Positions 11,503 through 23,475 are shown, numbered from the stretch's first letter. The stretch is DNA of 64,000 nt from Saposhnikovia divaricata (GCA_036435485.1 CM071598.1:173734148-173798147), one strand, 5' to 3'. Numbers and translations are program-made. The notes: a model not told the origin generated them from the letters alone.

Positions 11503-13734
11503 ATGGCAGCAATTCCTCCACCAACACCTACTGTTTCTGAAAAGGCTCCTACTACTGTGAGTCGTTATGAACCAATCAGGGTTCCTATTCTCAGGCCATT
11601 AGAGTATGCTATGTGGAAGGTCAAGATGACTATGTTTCTGGAGGCTACAGATCCAGAATATCTTGACAGGATTTATGAAGGCCCTCACAATCCTACAAAG
11701 CTATCTGTTGCAGTTGCTGGTGAAGAAGCAAAAATGGTTCCAAAGGAAAAAAAGGACATGACTCCTGAAGATCTATCATCAATTGCTAAGGATGCAAAAG
11801 TTAGGCATTTACTGCATAGTGCTTTAGACAATGTTATGTCTAACAAAGTCATTAACTGCACCACTGCAAAAGAGATATGGGATGCTCTTGAAGTCAGGTG
11901 TCAAGGAACTGCGGCTATTAAGAAGAATAGGAGAAACATACTCACACAAGAGTATGAGCATTTTGAGGCTAAACCTGAAGAGACCATGACAGAAACATTT
12001 GATAGATTCTGTAAACTGATCAATGATATGTCATTGGTCAACAAAGAGTATGATCTAGAAGACTCGAATCTCAAGTTTCTTCTTTCTCTACCTGAAAAGT
12101 GGGATGTGAAAACAACCACTATTAGAGACAACTATGATCTTGCTGAAACAGAGATTGATGAAATCTATGGGCTACTCAAAACTTATGAATTGGAAATGGA
12201 GCAGAGAAACAGGAGATCAAGCAGGAAAGGAAAGTCTGTTGCTCTTAATGTTGAAGAGAAGCCTCAGAAGAAAGAGGCATCAAGAAAGAAAATGAAAGGA
12301 AAAGCTTTGGTCATACACTCAGAAAGTGAATCATCAAACTATGAGTGTGATTCAAATTCTTCTGAATCATCTGACTCTGAGGATGATGAAGAAGAAATGA
12401 GGAAAATGGCTGTGTTGATGGTGAAGACTTTCAAGAAAATGGGCTTCAAGAATTTCAAGAAAGGAAAAAGGTTTTCCAGAGATTCAAATGAAGACAGGAA
12501 AAGCTTCAGGAAGTCTGATAAGAGAGATTCTAAAGGGAAGAAGGATAAGTGTGAAATTCAATGTTACAAGTGTAAGGAGATGGGTCACTATGCTCCTGAG
12601 TGCAAGAAAGGTAAAACTAGAAAGGTACTCTACACTAAAGGCAGAGATTGGGCAGATACTTCAGATTCTGATGAAGAAGTGAACTATGCTCTCATGGCTA
12701 CTACTGAATCAGAAACTTCTGAAAATCAGGTACCTCTAACTACCTATGCTTATAATATTGATGACATTGCTCAATTAAGAATTTATCTTAAGTCATTGCA
12801 TATAAGTTATAGGGATCAGACTTTAGAAAATGAGAGGATAAAAGCTGAAAATTCTGAACTTAAGGTAAGAAATAAACTTGTTGAAGAAAAACTTGAAAAC
12901 ATGCAACAAGTTCAGAAAGAGAGAGATGATGCTGTTTGTAAAGAACAGAATTTGCTTCAGAAATATAAACAACTAGAGTCAGAGTTGGAGGAAGCAAATA
13001 ATAAAATTAGAACTTGGACTAATTCTGGAAAGGACACTCAACAGATTTTTCAAACAGACACTGTTGGTCTAGGTTATAATGAGGGAGATGAACTTAGATT
13101 TCAAAATCAAGTTAAAATTAGAACTCACTTTGTACATGGAACCAGTAAATTTTTGTCTGAAAATGAAAAAGAAGCTGTTAAAAGTGGACCAGTAAAAACT
13201 AGTGTTAAACAGGTTAATATTGGTTCAATGACAGATAAACAACTCAAGCATAAACTGAAGGAGTTAAAATCTGTTAAGAAACAGAAAGTGTCAAACAAGA
13301 ACAGAAATGGAAAAGTAGGCATCACTTCAGGAAATAAACCAATGCTTGCTAGTTATGCTCCAAGAAAGACATGTCATAACTGTGGTAGTACTAAGCATCT
13401 TGCAAATTTCTGCAAGAAAAATAAAAATATAAATTCTTTACCTACAAAGTCTGAGGTAACGAAGGATTTTGCTAGAACTAAGCCACAGACTTTATGCACA
13501 CACTGTGGAAGCACTTGGCATTCCATTTATACTTGCAGAGAATATCATGCTATCTATCATAATTACTATGAACTGAAACCCAATCTGAAATGGGTTAAAG
13601 TTGATACTGCAAGTGTAAACACTGATACTGTTAACTCAAACTCTGATAATGTTAAATCCGCTGCAAAAGCTAACAAAGTTAAGAATGCCAAAGGATCCAA
13701 GCAAGTCTGGATCCTTAAAACTAATCCTCAGTAA
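11503..13734 (+). CDS. gag: Sirevirus Gag polyprotein
   Basis: 743 codons opening with a short P/T-rich leader; the ATG follows shortly after the PBS in the context aatcATGgca. Residues ~25-235 are a copia-type capsid region (Y-AMW-KVKMTMFL, EIWDALEVRCQGT). Residues ~240-350 are lysine- and acid-rich. There are three zinc-knuckle-like motifs: C-x2-C-x4-H-x4-C at ~353 (CYKCKEMGHYAPEC), ~623 (CHNCGSTKHLANFC) and ~664 (CTHCGSTWHSIYTC). Residues ~425-510 are a predicted coiled coil. The great length and extra knuckles fit Sireviruses. Gag would build the particle and bind RNA. Intact as read. Confidence 0.9.
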   Translation: MAAIPPPTPTVSEKAPTTVSRYEPIRVPILRPLEYAMWKVKMTMFLEATDPEYLDRIYEGPHNPTKLSVAVAGEEAKMVPKEKKDMTPEDLSSIAKDAKVRHLLHSALDNVMSNKVINCTTAKEIWDALEVRCQGTAAIKKNRRNILTQEYEHFEAKPEETMTETFDRFCKLINDMSLVNKEYDLEDSNLKFLLSLPEKWDVKTTTIRDNYDLAETEIDEIYGLLKTYELEMEQRNRRSSRKGKSVALNVEEKPQKKEASRKKMKGKALVIHSESESSNYECDSNSSESSDSEDDEEEMRKMAVLMVKTFKKMGFKNFKKGKRFSRDSNEDRKSFRKSDKRDSKGKKDKCEIQCYKCKEMGHYAPECKKGKTRKVLYTKGRDWADTSDSDEEVNYALMATTESETSENQVPLTTYAYNIDDIAQLRIYLKSLHISYRDQTLENERIKAENSELKVRNKLVEEKLENMQQVQKERDDAVCKEQNLLQKYKQLESELEEANNKIRTWTNSGKDTQQIFQTDTVGLGYNEGDELRFQNQVKIRTHFVHGTSKFLSENEKEAVKSGPVKTSVKQVNIGSMTDKQLKHKLKELKSVKKQKVSNKNRNGKVGITSGNKPMLASYAPRKTCHNCGSTKHLANFCKKNKNINSLPTKSEVTKDFARTKPQTLCTHCGSTWHSIYTCREYHAIYHNYYELKPNLKWVKVDTASVNTDTVNSNSDNVKSAAKANKVKNAKGSKQVWILKTNPQ

Positions 13735-13744
13735 TTGCTTGTGA

Positions 13745-16700
13745 TTTCAAGGTAACAGGGAGGCAACCCTAGTCGTGGACAGTGGATGTTCAGGACACAT
13801 GACTGGAAATAAAGCCCTGCTATCAGACTATGAGGAGAAGGCTGGCCCAAAAGTTTCCTATGGTGATGGCAATGTAGGAAGAACATTGGGATATGGCAAT
13901 ATTAATCTTGGAAATGTCATCATCAACAATGTAGCTCATGTCCCAGGACTCAAGCATGACCTGTTATCTGTGAGTCAAATCTGTGACAAGGGATATCATG
14001 TAGATTTTCAACCTGAATATTGTGAAGTTATCAGCAAATCTACAGGAAAGGTTGTTCTAGTTGGTCACAGGCAAAACAACATTTATGAAATCAAACTTTT
14101 GATAGACTCTGTTGGAAAAGCTGTTTGCCTGTCTACAAGAATGTCTAGTGAAGAGAGTTGGAAGTGGCACAAGAAACTCTCACATTTGAACTTGAACAAC
14201 ATCAATGAATTGATCAGAAAGGATCTTGTAAGAGGACTCCCAAAGGCTCTGTTAAATGTTGATGGCCTATGTGATTCATGTCAGAAGGCTAAACAAAGGA
14301 AGTCATCTTTCAAGAGCAAGACAGAATTTTCAATCACTGATCCTTATCATCTACTGCATGTTGATCTCTTTGGTCCAGTAAATGTTATGTCTATTGCAAG
14401 GAAGAAATATGCTTTATTCATTGTTGATGAATACACTAGATTCACTTGGGTGTATTTTCTAGCAAAGAAGGATGAAACTGCATTAACTCTGATTGAGTAT
14501 GTGAAGCTTCTAGACAAAGGATCAAGCAACAAAGTCAGAATCATCAGAAGTGATAATGGAACTGAGTTCAGAAATTCAACAATGGAAGAATTCTGCAAGG
14601 ACAATGGAGTGAAGCAAGAATTTTCAGCACCTGGTACACCACAACAAAATGGTGTAGTTGAAAGGAAAAATAGAACCTTGATTGAAGCTACCAGAACTAT
14701 GCTTGATGAAGCAAAACTGCCAACTTATTTCTGGGCAGAAGCTGTTCAAACTGCTTGTTTTACTCAAAATGCAACACTGATCAATAAGCATGGAAAGACA
14801 CCATATGAGATGGTGAAGAAGAAGAAACCTAACCTGAAATACTTTCATATTTTCGGGTGCAAATGTTTTGTTTTGAAGACTCATCCAGAACAGTTGACCA
14901 AGTTTGAGCTAAAGGCAGATGAAGGAATTTTTGTTGGCTATCCACTGTCAACAAAGGCATTCAGAGTTTACAATCTGAGAACTAAAGTGATCATGGAATC
15001 TATACATGTTTCTTTTGATGATAAGAAGATAACTGGACTTGAAGACAAAGATGAATATGATCAACTGAACTTTGAAAATGAAGATTTAAACTCTGATGAA
15101 GGAAACTCTGATGAAACAATTCTGACAGACTCTGTTGTAACAAACTCTGAACCTCTACTGGTAAACACTGGAAACTTCTCAGCCCAACAAAGGGAAGAAC
15201 CAGTTGAGGGGGAGCATGAACAAGATGGAGACTCAAACACTGATACTGAGTCAACTGAAAAATATGGATCAAACTCTGACGATTCAAACTCTGAAAATTC
15301 AAATTCTGACTCAGGGCAGTCAAGTTCAGGGGGAGTCTCAGAAAACGAAGATAGATCACAACAAAATCAGGAGAGCATGGATCAAGGGGGAGGATCACAT
15401 GCTGACAGAAGTCATTTGCATTCTGCTAGGAAATGGACTAAATCACATACACCTGATTTGATAATTGGTGATCCAGATGCAAAAGTGAAAACATGAAGTG
15501 CTACTGCAAGTGAATGTCTGTTTCATGCATTCTTGTCTAAAAATGAACCAAAGAAAGTGGAAGAAGCTCTTCAAGATGCTGACTGGATAACAGCAATGCA
15601 GGAAGAGTTGAATGAATTTAAAAGAAATGAAGTTTGGACCCTTGTACCAAGGCCAAAGAACAGATCTATTGTTGGTACTAAATGGGTTTTCAGAAACAAG
15701 ACTGAAAGTGAAGGTGTTATCACAAGGAACAAGGCTAGACTGGTAGCAAAAGGCTATTCACAACAGGAAGGAATAGACTATGATGAAAAATTTGCTCCAG
15801 TTGCAAGATTGGAGGCAATCCGAATTTTTCTAGCAAATGCCTCTCACAAGAAATTCAAAGTGTTCCAGATGGATGTGAAAAGTGCTTTTCTGAATGGAAA
15901 GCTTGAAGAAGAAGTGTTTGTTGAACAACCACCAGGATTTGTGGACCCCAAATATCCAGATTATGTCTACAGGCTAGATAAGGCACTATATGGACTTAAG
16001 CAGGCACCAAGAGCATGGTATGAGACACTTGCTCAATTTCTTCTAGAAAGTGGATTCAACAGATGAACAATTGACAAAACTCTGTTTTATTTCAATCAAG
16101 GAAGTGACCTCCTTTTAGTTCAAATTTATGTTGATGACATTTTCTTTGGGTCTACTAATGATAAACTCTGTAAGAAGTTTGCCAAGCTCATGCAGTCCAG
16201 GTATCAAATGAGCATGATGGGAGAGCTTAGTTACTTTCTAGGCCTACAGGTGAGACAAACAGATGATGGTATTTTCATTAATCAAGAAAAATATACCAGA
16301 AATCTTCTCAAGAAATTTGGTATGCTTGACTGTTCATCTGCATCAACTCCCATGGCAACAGCAACTAAATTGGACAAAGACACAGGAGTTTCAGTGGATA
16401 TGACAAACTACAGGGGCATGATAGGATCTCTTCTATACTTGACAGCTAGTAGGCCTGACATCATGTATGCAACCTGTCTTTGTGCAAGGTTTCAGGCAGA
16501 TCCTAGAGAGCCACATCTGACAGCTGTGAAAAGAATCTTCAAGTATCTCAAGGGCACCATATCATTAGGTCTGTGGTACCCCAGAGAATCAGATTTCAAG
16601 CTACTTGGGTATTCTGATGCAGACTTTGCAGGCTGCAAGATAGACAGAAAGAGCACTAGTGGAAGTTGTCAATTTCTTGGTGACAGACTTGTTTCCTGGT

Positions 16701-17071
16701 ACAGCAAGAAACAGAAATCAATCTCCACATCTACAGCAGAAGCAGAGTATATTGCAGTTGGTAGCTGTTGTGCACAGATCTTATGGATGAAGAATCAATT
16801 GCTGGATTATGGATTGAGGTACAGTAAAATTCCTATTTACTGTGATAATCAAAGTGCTATTGCTATGACAGGTAATCCAGTACAGCATTCAATGACCAAG
16901 CACATCAGCATAAGGTACCACTTCATCAGAGAACATGTGGAATAAGGGAATATTGAACTACATTTTGTGTCTACAGAACAACAGCTTGCAGATATCTTCA
17001 CTAAACCATTGAGTGAAGCTACATTTACAAGACTGGTCAATGAACTAGGAATGGTCTCTGGTTCTGACTAG
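13745..17071 (+). pseudogene. pol: Sirevirus Pol (protease-integrase-RT-RNase H), three in-frame stops
   Basis: One frame, +1 relative to gag, opening at 13745 just after the gag stop. In order: protease DSGCSGH at ~13778; integrase zinc finger W-x-H-x3-LSH...CDSCQKAK (~14160-14290); catalytic core with HVDLFGP (~14360), SDNGTEF (~14550) and VERKNRT; an acidic, Asn/Ser-rich C-terminal stretch (15060-15400); RT with TKWVFRNK and YVDD (~16129); RNase H with SDADFAG, STAEAEY and DNQSA. The frame is cut by TGA at 15494, TGA at 16064 and TAA at 16943, with homology continuing straight through each. It cannot make a full Pol unless stops are read through. Confidence 0.9.
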
Positions 17072-18474
17072 GAATATTGGTTAGATTCAAATTTTACTTA
17101 TGTAGTGTATTACTCATATTTCCTGATTTGTTAAATGCTAAGTGAACTCTGTTGATTAAACTCTGTTATGCATACTCTGTTAAACTCTGTCAGCATGCCT
17201 GTATGTCATTCACTGTTAATAAGTTTGATAAACTCTGTGAATTCTGAGTTGATTTTTGTCTGAATGAAAAACACCAATGAAGAAATATGTATGAAGCATG
17301 ATTCTCAGCAATTAATCATGAATCTTTCTGAGTTATTGTGATCTAATCTTAGATTGTGCAGAAAGTTAACACAGCATGATACTGGCTCATATTTATAGCA
17401 TCTCTTAGTTTATTTTGTCCTAAACTCTGAGTCTATAAATACTGTGTGCATTACCTTACATGAAAAACTACTGATGTTGATGAACTCTAAACTCTGTTAG
17501 TTATACTCTGATAGAATAAAATGCTTACTACAATACCCCAAAGAAAATGTATATAGGTTGTTATACTCCTTTGAGATTATGTTGGATACTAGGATGACCC
17601 AGGAACTTATTGGTATATAATATGTGCTAAAATTCTCTGATTTTTGGTGACTAGTTAAATACTAGGATGACCCAGGAACTTATCAAAATGATAAGGGCTA
17701 AAATTTTTGAATTTTTGGTGACTGGTTCCAACCTCTGATTACTGGAATGAATAAAAAAATATAAATAAAAAAAAAGAGAAAAAAAGTGTATATAGAGGGG
17801 GTATAAAATAAAAGTTACTGTATATAGTGTGATTACTTCAGAGTTTAGCTTTCATCATACAGTCAGTGTTTACTATGACAGTTTGTGCATCCAGTGTTTA
17901 TTGATTTACTTTATGGATTTTATGAAAAATTAGATGCTCTAAAAATTGATTTAGTAAACTCTGCTTCACACACACACATATATTCACAACTGTGCAATTT
18001 ATGAAAGGGTTTCGGTGATAAAGTTGGAGAATTGACAAACGCTGTTGATTCGTGATTTGTACTCTAAGGTAAATTTTCACTTGGATAATTTGAAAATTTT
18101 GGAGTAAATAGGGATTTTGACAACTGTTAATCAGTGGATTGTTGATGAATATGTTCTTTATATGATTACTTTAATTAGTTTTCATATTCTCTTCTTTGAT
18201 TTATTTCCTTGAAGAACAGTTCATAAAACATAAATAAAAATTTGCAGAACACACTGAATAAGATTAGAGAAACATAATTTTTCATTGATAATAAGAAAGA
18301 GATTACAAGCAAGTATTACATCTTTTTGTTCTCTCTATCTGCTAATCTATTCAACAGGAAAATAAAAGGTCAGTCCAAACCACTCCATTGTTAGCAAAAA
18401 TTCCCAGATCCCATCTTTGCCACTTTATTTGGGTGGAAGTTGAAGGGATAAGGTTATTTTTGCTGACATATTCA
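17072..18474 (+). other. Sirevirus spacer between pol and third ORF, rich in AAACTCTG
   Basis: No sense ORF. It holds many copies of AAACTCTG (for example about 17150-17195, 17228, 17425, 17490). A direct duplication at 17585-17735 has two ~75-bp copies sharing 'atactaggatgacccagg', 'gctaaaat' and 'tttttggtgact'. The right part (18240-18474) looks on the minus strand like the 3' UTR of the antisense ORF. Confidence 0.7.
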
Positions 18475-18732
18475 TTAACAATGGTTGGTGGTGTTGGATG
18501 AGGATGCCTTCGAGGAGAGCCATGCAAATGTTGCTTGGAGAGCAGCATCGATGTCGATCACCCTTGCAGGTTTCTCTCTCTCGATCTCTTCCAGACCGGC
18601 ATCCATTTGCAGCCACAGCGTCTCAAGCTGCCTTTCCCACTCAAACGCTTCAAATTCTTCACGCGTATAGCTGAAGATATCCCTATTTTCGACAAGATGG
18701 AGGTTCTTTTCTTTGATGGTAAGGTTGGCCAT
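18475..18732 (-). CDS. Antisense ORF inside the Sirevirus, gene-like flanks, unknown function
   Basis: 85 codons on the minus strand, between pol and the third ORF. The start context is aaaaacaATGGCC, close to the plant optimum. The protein is acidic and probably helical; central words are REEFEAFEWER, LETLWLQMDAGLEEIE and VIDIDAALQATFAWL. There is no membrane segment. The upstream antisense sequence resembles a plant leader (A/C-rich, few upstream ATGs). Downstream is a U-rich tail with 'tgtaatctc' and 'atcaatgaaaaatta', as in plant 3' UTRs. It may be an antisense accessory ORF or a captured host gene. I do not recognise the family. A sense ORF over the same bases (18535-18756) has poorer composition and start context. 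Confidence 0.45.
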   Translation of the reverse strand: MANLTIKEKNLHLVENRDIFSYTREEFEAFEWERQLETLWLQMDAGLEEIEREKPARVIDIDAALQATFAWLSSKASSSNTTNHC

Positions 18733-19265
18733 TGTTTTTCAGAGTGTTTTGTTTGAAGGGTTTGTGATTTTACAGGGGAAACTGAAAGGTTAAAGGATTA
18801 ATGAACTAATCTGAGCAAGTCTCTAGGCCTTAAAGACATGGGTAAGAACGAAGTCCTTAAACGCTTCGTATTCTGGTTATTAAAGGCAACAGGTAAACGC
18901 TTTGTATTCTGGTTTTAATTGGGTCCAGATATTTAAGAGAGTATAATTTGATTTTTGTTTAAATCAAATATTTTAATGTTTTAATTTGCAAAATACTCTT
19001 CTTAAAAATAAGCACACGTGACCCACTCGCCCATTAATGTGTCCCACTCACCCATTATTGTGTCCCACTACACATTAATCTAGGAACTGATTGAGTGTTT
19101 GTTACATAAGAGATTGGGTTTTTAATTACTCTAATTACTTTTGTGTCCAAACGATTGTGTTTTATTCTTACATCTCACAGTTCTCTCATTTTTCACTTGG
19201 GCATTCTCGCAAACACCTTTCCTACATACATTTCTCTTGGAAATTCTTGCAAATTTCTTAACTCA

Positions 19266-22200
19266 ATGGCTTCTAAAGCATTCACTGCTCTTGGTTTACG
19301 GTTTGTTCTTAACAACTATGAAGCTCCACTCTATCATGAACGTGTTCCAGAACTGTTTCATCTAATGCAGAATTTCTTGAGAGATTCAGAGATTGGACAA
19401 GCTCTGGTTGGACCTGATACTCTCTCTGCATCTCAAATTGCTACATTTTGGCAGAATTCAGTTTATGTGGATGGAGGAGAGAATGGGACTCCTAACATCA
19501 TCTTCACTTATGAAGAACAAGATTATGTGATTACTCCACAAACTGTAAGAGATACAATGGGGTTTGACACACATACTTCTTATACTCTGGTTAATGAAAC
19601 TTATTTGAGAGAGATGCTACAAGAGATAGGTTACATGGAATCTCTTGACAAGCTTGGCGGTATAAAGAGACCAAATCTCAGGAAGGAATGGAACTTTTTC
19701 TTTGATTGCATAACAAGGACATTCCAGAAGAAAGTCACCAACTGGGATGCCATTCCAATAGACAGTCTCCAAATCGGGTATTCTCTACTCTATGGTACTA
19801 ATTTTGATTTTGGTAGATATGTTCTGATGAACTTAGGTGATAAACTGTCAGAATCTACTACTGTTTATTATGCTCGTTTTTGTCAAATGCTGTTCAATGC
19901 TTGTGTACCTGGTTTAGAAATTGCTGATACAGATGAAATTGATCCTTTTAGAGTCAATAAGAGAATATTCTCTGATATGACTAATAAGGATGTTGGTAAA
20001 GCAAATCTCCCTGCTTTTGTCATGCCACTTGCTCTGCAAAATTTTCTCAATCAACCACAAGAACCACAACAACCTGAACCACAACAACAACAACAACCTG
20101 AACCACAACAACAACAACAACCTGAATCACAACCACAACCACAACAACAACCTGAACCACACCCTGAACCTCAACCTGAACCATTAAACATTGATCGTAC
20201 TCAAAAACCAAACACTGAATCACCTACTCACTCAGCACCTACAAAACAATCTTCACCCACTCCACAAACAAACTCTGAATCATCACAATCTCCACCAAAA
20301 TCACAGTCTAAAGCACAAAGAGTTAAGCAGGCAATTACTGAACGACATGCAAGGGTTAAGCAAGCGAAAGAGACACAAAGAAAATCAAAATAGACATCTC
20401 CTGGAGCTGTTTATACTAGAAGAGTGAAAAGAATAAGACAAACGACAAACATACCTAAATCACTCTCAGTGGTAGAACAATCTCCACCATCTAGTGAAGA
20501 GGATTCAGATAATGTACCTCTAGCAAAGCGAAGAAAACTGGTATTCTCTGATTCCGTGGATGAAGATATTGATGCTCCAGAGGTAGTTTCACAGCAAACA
20601 CCTCCTGTTGAGGTTGATAAAGATGCAATACCTGCAGAGGTTGAAATGCCTGCAGAGGACAAAATGCCTGCAGAAGAGGATGCTAGAGATGGCCTTTCTC
20701 CAATAAATGATATTCTTGATTCATTTATGCCATTCTCTGATCCTATCTCTGATACTGGTGCAGCTGATCAACCTACAGTTATTCTTTCTGAAACTGTAGC
20801 ATCTCATACTGAGTTATTATCTGATGCTCACCAAACTGTTGAAGGAGGAGATGAAATTGATCAAGCAATCAAGGCCACTTCTCAGTCTATGCCTGTTGCT
20901 GAGCCTGAGCAACATGGAGAAAATCTTGACAGGCCTACAGAAGAAATTGCTAAAATTGTGGCTGAAGACGAACATGCTAAAGATACAAGTGTTGAACCTG
21001 AAGGTGAAAGCAGTGCAAACTCTGATTCTTCTCTGAGTGCACCAGTACAAACAGACAGTAACCATACACCTTTCACTCAACCTTGTACGTCTCATGAAAT
21101 TGAGAGAGCACAATTTGTAAAGAATGCTGCTGAATGGTACAAAGAGGAATGTATTTTTCCACGAGCAAGAGCAGCTGATTTTGTTAAGCAAAATGCTGAT
21201 ACTATCTCCAATCCAGAAATTCTTTCTTGCTTAAAAGCAACTGTAATTCAAGTCAAAACTCTGGATAGAAGATTTGATGACACTGCACAGGCAATCACTG
21301 CTTTGAGGAATGAGGTTGTAGCTAGAGAAATGAAAATGGAAAGAGACTCAAAACTTGTGACTACAAAATTTTCTACAGCTCAAGACAATCTCTTTGCAAG
21401 GCTGAGTAAAGTTGAAGAGAATCCATCTGACTTATCTGCTAAAATTGATTCTATTGCTACCTCCTTGGAGTTAATTACATCTATTCTTATGCCTGATGAT
21501 GTCAAAAAGGGGGAGAGAGTTGTCAGAAGGGATAGTGCTGGAGATGGAGGAGCAAGTAGTAAAGGAAAGAACAAGGTTGAAGAAGTTCAAACTTTGAGAA
21601 CTAGCAAGTCATCTAAATCACAGTTTGTTGGGAGAAATACTGATACTCAAGGTACTTCAAAGACCAAGAGTTTGTTGTTACCTTCTAATCCACAAACTGA
21701 TGAAGAATTGGCTGCTAAGCTGTTTATTGAAGAGAATGAGGAAGGAGTTACGATTGAGGACATTGAAGCTGAAGAAAAGAGTTTACAAGAAGAACATCTC
21801 AAGGCTTTAAAGTCTGGTAAGTTACAAAGAGGAAAAGCTCCTAGACCTGTTGTTAAAGGTGTTGTGATCAGAGAAAGGGCTGATGTTAGTCTAAGATCTC
21901 GGTTTTCAAAGGAAACAATGGCAGCAGAAGCTAAACTCAAGCTGAAAGGTATTGAAGGAGAAAGTTCACAGAAGATAGTTACAACTTCTGTTGCATCACA
22001 AGTTATGATTACACCTTTACACTCTTCTCAGTTGAAATCAGTTTTTGGTCAAGGAACAATTCATGATCCAAATGTATTATCTGGAGTTTCTATGAATGTT
22101 TCTGATGGAAGAGCTTTGTCTGGCAAAGTTGGAAATAATAAGGGTGGACTAGGTTCACACAGAGACAAAAGGCAATATACTGGTCCTAGAGATCCTTCTT

Positions 22201-22808
22201 CACTGGCTGTTCCAGGTCGTGGTGTTCCTCAAGAGAGTTTGGACAGACTGGAATCAGTACAGTTAGTTCATCAGAAGAGTTTAAACAAGGACTTTCTCTT
22301 GTACTTCATGGCTGATGGGACAGTATTTAAAATTGGTGAGAATGATATTGGCTTGAAATGTTGGGAAGAACTAGAGTATGTTCTGTATCTTTTCAAGGTG
22401 AATAGTCAAAGGACTCAATCAGTTGCTAATGTGCTCAAAAAGAAAATGCTTCAGAATCTGGCAATCAGAGGAGAGAAATATAATAGCAGATATGTTCCTA
22501 AGTACAGGGATTACAAAGGAAATCTCATTGAAATGAAGAAAGGTACTGCAAATTTAAAGACTGATTTGGGAGTTACAGTACTTGACTTCAATTCACAGTC
22601 AGAAAAAGTCAAATTCATCAGACTTGGAAATGAGATGAGAAGGAACAAAATCTATGATCTTAGGGATGCTATCTATCAGACAGATGAGAGTGATCCTCAG
22701 CTCAGAGAAATTAAAGAAGTTATGAAGATTGAGCTTGAAAATGCAGAAAGAAGATTGCTCATAGATTATCTCAGAGCTATGCCAGATCTTGAAGTGATAA
22801 GAGATTAA
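19266..22808 (+). pseudogene. Sirevirus third (env-position) ORF, one in-frame stop
   Basis: One frame of ~1180 codons from ATG 19266 (context ctcaATGGCT, better than ATG 19143) to TAA 22806, cut by a single TAG at 20391. Residues ~25-215 are a globular domain with YVITP, LRKEWNFFF (~138), YSLLYG (~172) and YYARF. This domain is shared with the ORF at 52997 and the pseudogene at 56600. A Pro/Gln tract (~260-310), an S/T/P-rich basic stretch, acidic repeats with MPAE words, a coiled-coil part, and a C-terminal domain with DFLLYFMADG and ELEYVLYLFKV follow. I see no signal peptide or membrane span, so 'env' describes the position only. Plant databases label similar domains 'putative plant transposon protein'; that name is from memory. 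Confidence 0.8.
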
Positions 22809-22950
22809 GGTCTGTAAGGATTTTCTTATTCTCTATAGTTTTTGTTAAGTAGAAGCTTAAACTCTGAATTTGTGTAAACACTGTATTTGTTTATTTGTTT
22901 TGACATCATCAATTATTGTCATTAACTTGTGCATTTTTGCTAATGAACAA

Positions 22951-22962
22951 GTTGGGGGAGAT
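22951..22962 (+). promoter_or_regulatory. Sirevirus polypurine tract
   Basis: gttgggggagat ends immediately before the 3' LTR and is the plus-strand primer site expected there. Confidence 0.9.
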
Positions 22963-23470
22963 TGTTAAATATAATTGATGTGTTTTAATCAGTGTTTAAG
23001 TGTTACAGTGAATTATCAGAGTTTAGCTGGAAGCAGTCAGAGTTTAGTGTAAACTCTGACAGATGGAAGCTCGACAGAGTTTGTCAAACTCTGTCTGAAA
23101 GAAGCGTCTACTGGTCAACAGTGATTGAAGATTTATTATGGAAGCGATATCTTTGAAGATTGGATAACTATCAAAGAGATCGAGTTGACTTAGGAGACGA
23201 GTGACAATCTGTAATTGATATCATTGTATAGCTGATTATTAGGAATATCAATTAGAGATTGTATCGTAGCTGTATGTTATATAAATACAGTTAGGTTAAC
23301 CCTAGAAGGGTATCGTAATAACGAATTATCTTTATTGTAACCTAGCAGCTCTTTGTGATATTTTACATCACGAAGAGGGTTCTTAATACAAGAATTTTTT
23401 AAGTGCATAAACGTTTTACTTGTTAAACTCTCATACAAAGTTGATTATTAATTGTGTATTCGGCCTAACA
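22963..23470 (+). repeat. Sirevirus 3' LTR
   Basis: 508 bp, the same length as the 5' LTR. By eye about seven substitutions and no indel separate them. Confidence 0.93.
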
Positions 23471-23475
23471 GAGGT

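Larger units (their letters stand above)
10934..23470 (+). mobile_element. Ty1/copia retrotransposon, Sirevirus (SIRE/Maximus) type, with third ORF
   Basis: A 12.5-kb element with two 508-bp LTRs (TGTTAAAT...CCTAACA) and the TSD GAGGT at 10929-10933 and 23471-23475. It has an initiator-Met-type PBS right after the 5' LTR, a PPT (ttgggggagat) right before the 3' LTR, a large gag, pol in copia order (protease, integrase, RT, RNase H) and a long third ORF after pol. About seven of 508 LTR positions differ by my count (~1.4%), so it is fairly young. Every major reading frame except gag carries nonsense codons. Confidence 0.93.

Noticed and set aside
12488..15461. Secondary ORFs overlapping Sirevirus gag and pol on both strands
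   Set aside because: Shadows of the well-supported gag and pol frames.
18535..18756. Sense-strand ORFs over the antisense gene-like region of the Sirevirus
   Set aside because: Poor start context and Ser/Phe-rich shadow composition compared with the minus-strand frame.
19143..19265. Upstream ATG at 19143 as start of the Sirevirus third ORF
   Set aside because: The 41 extra residues have no counterpart in the 52997 protein, while ATG 19266 has the better context and matches its register to within one residue.
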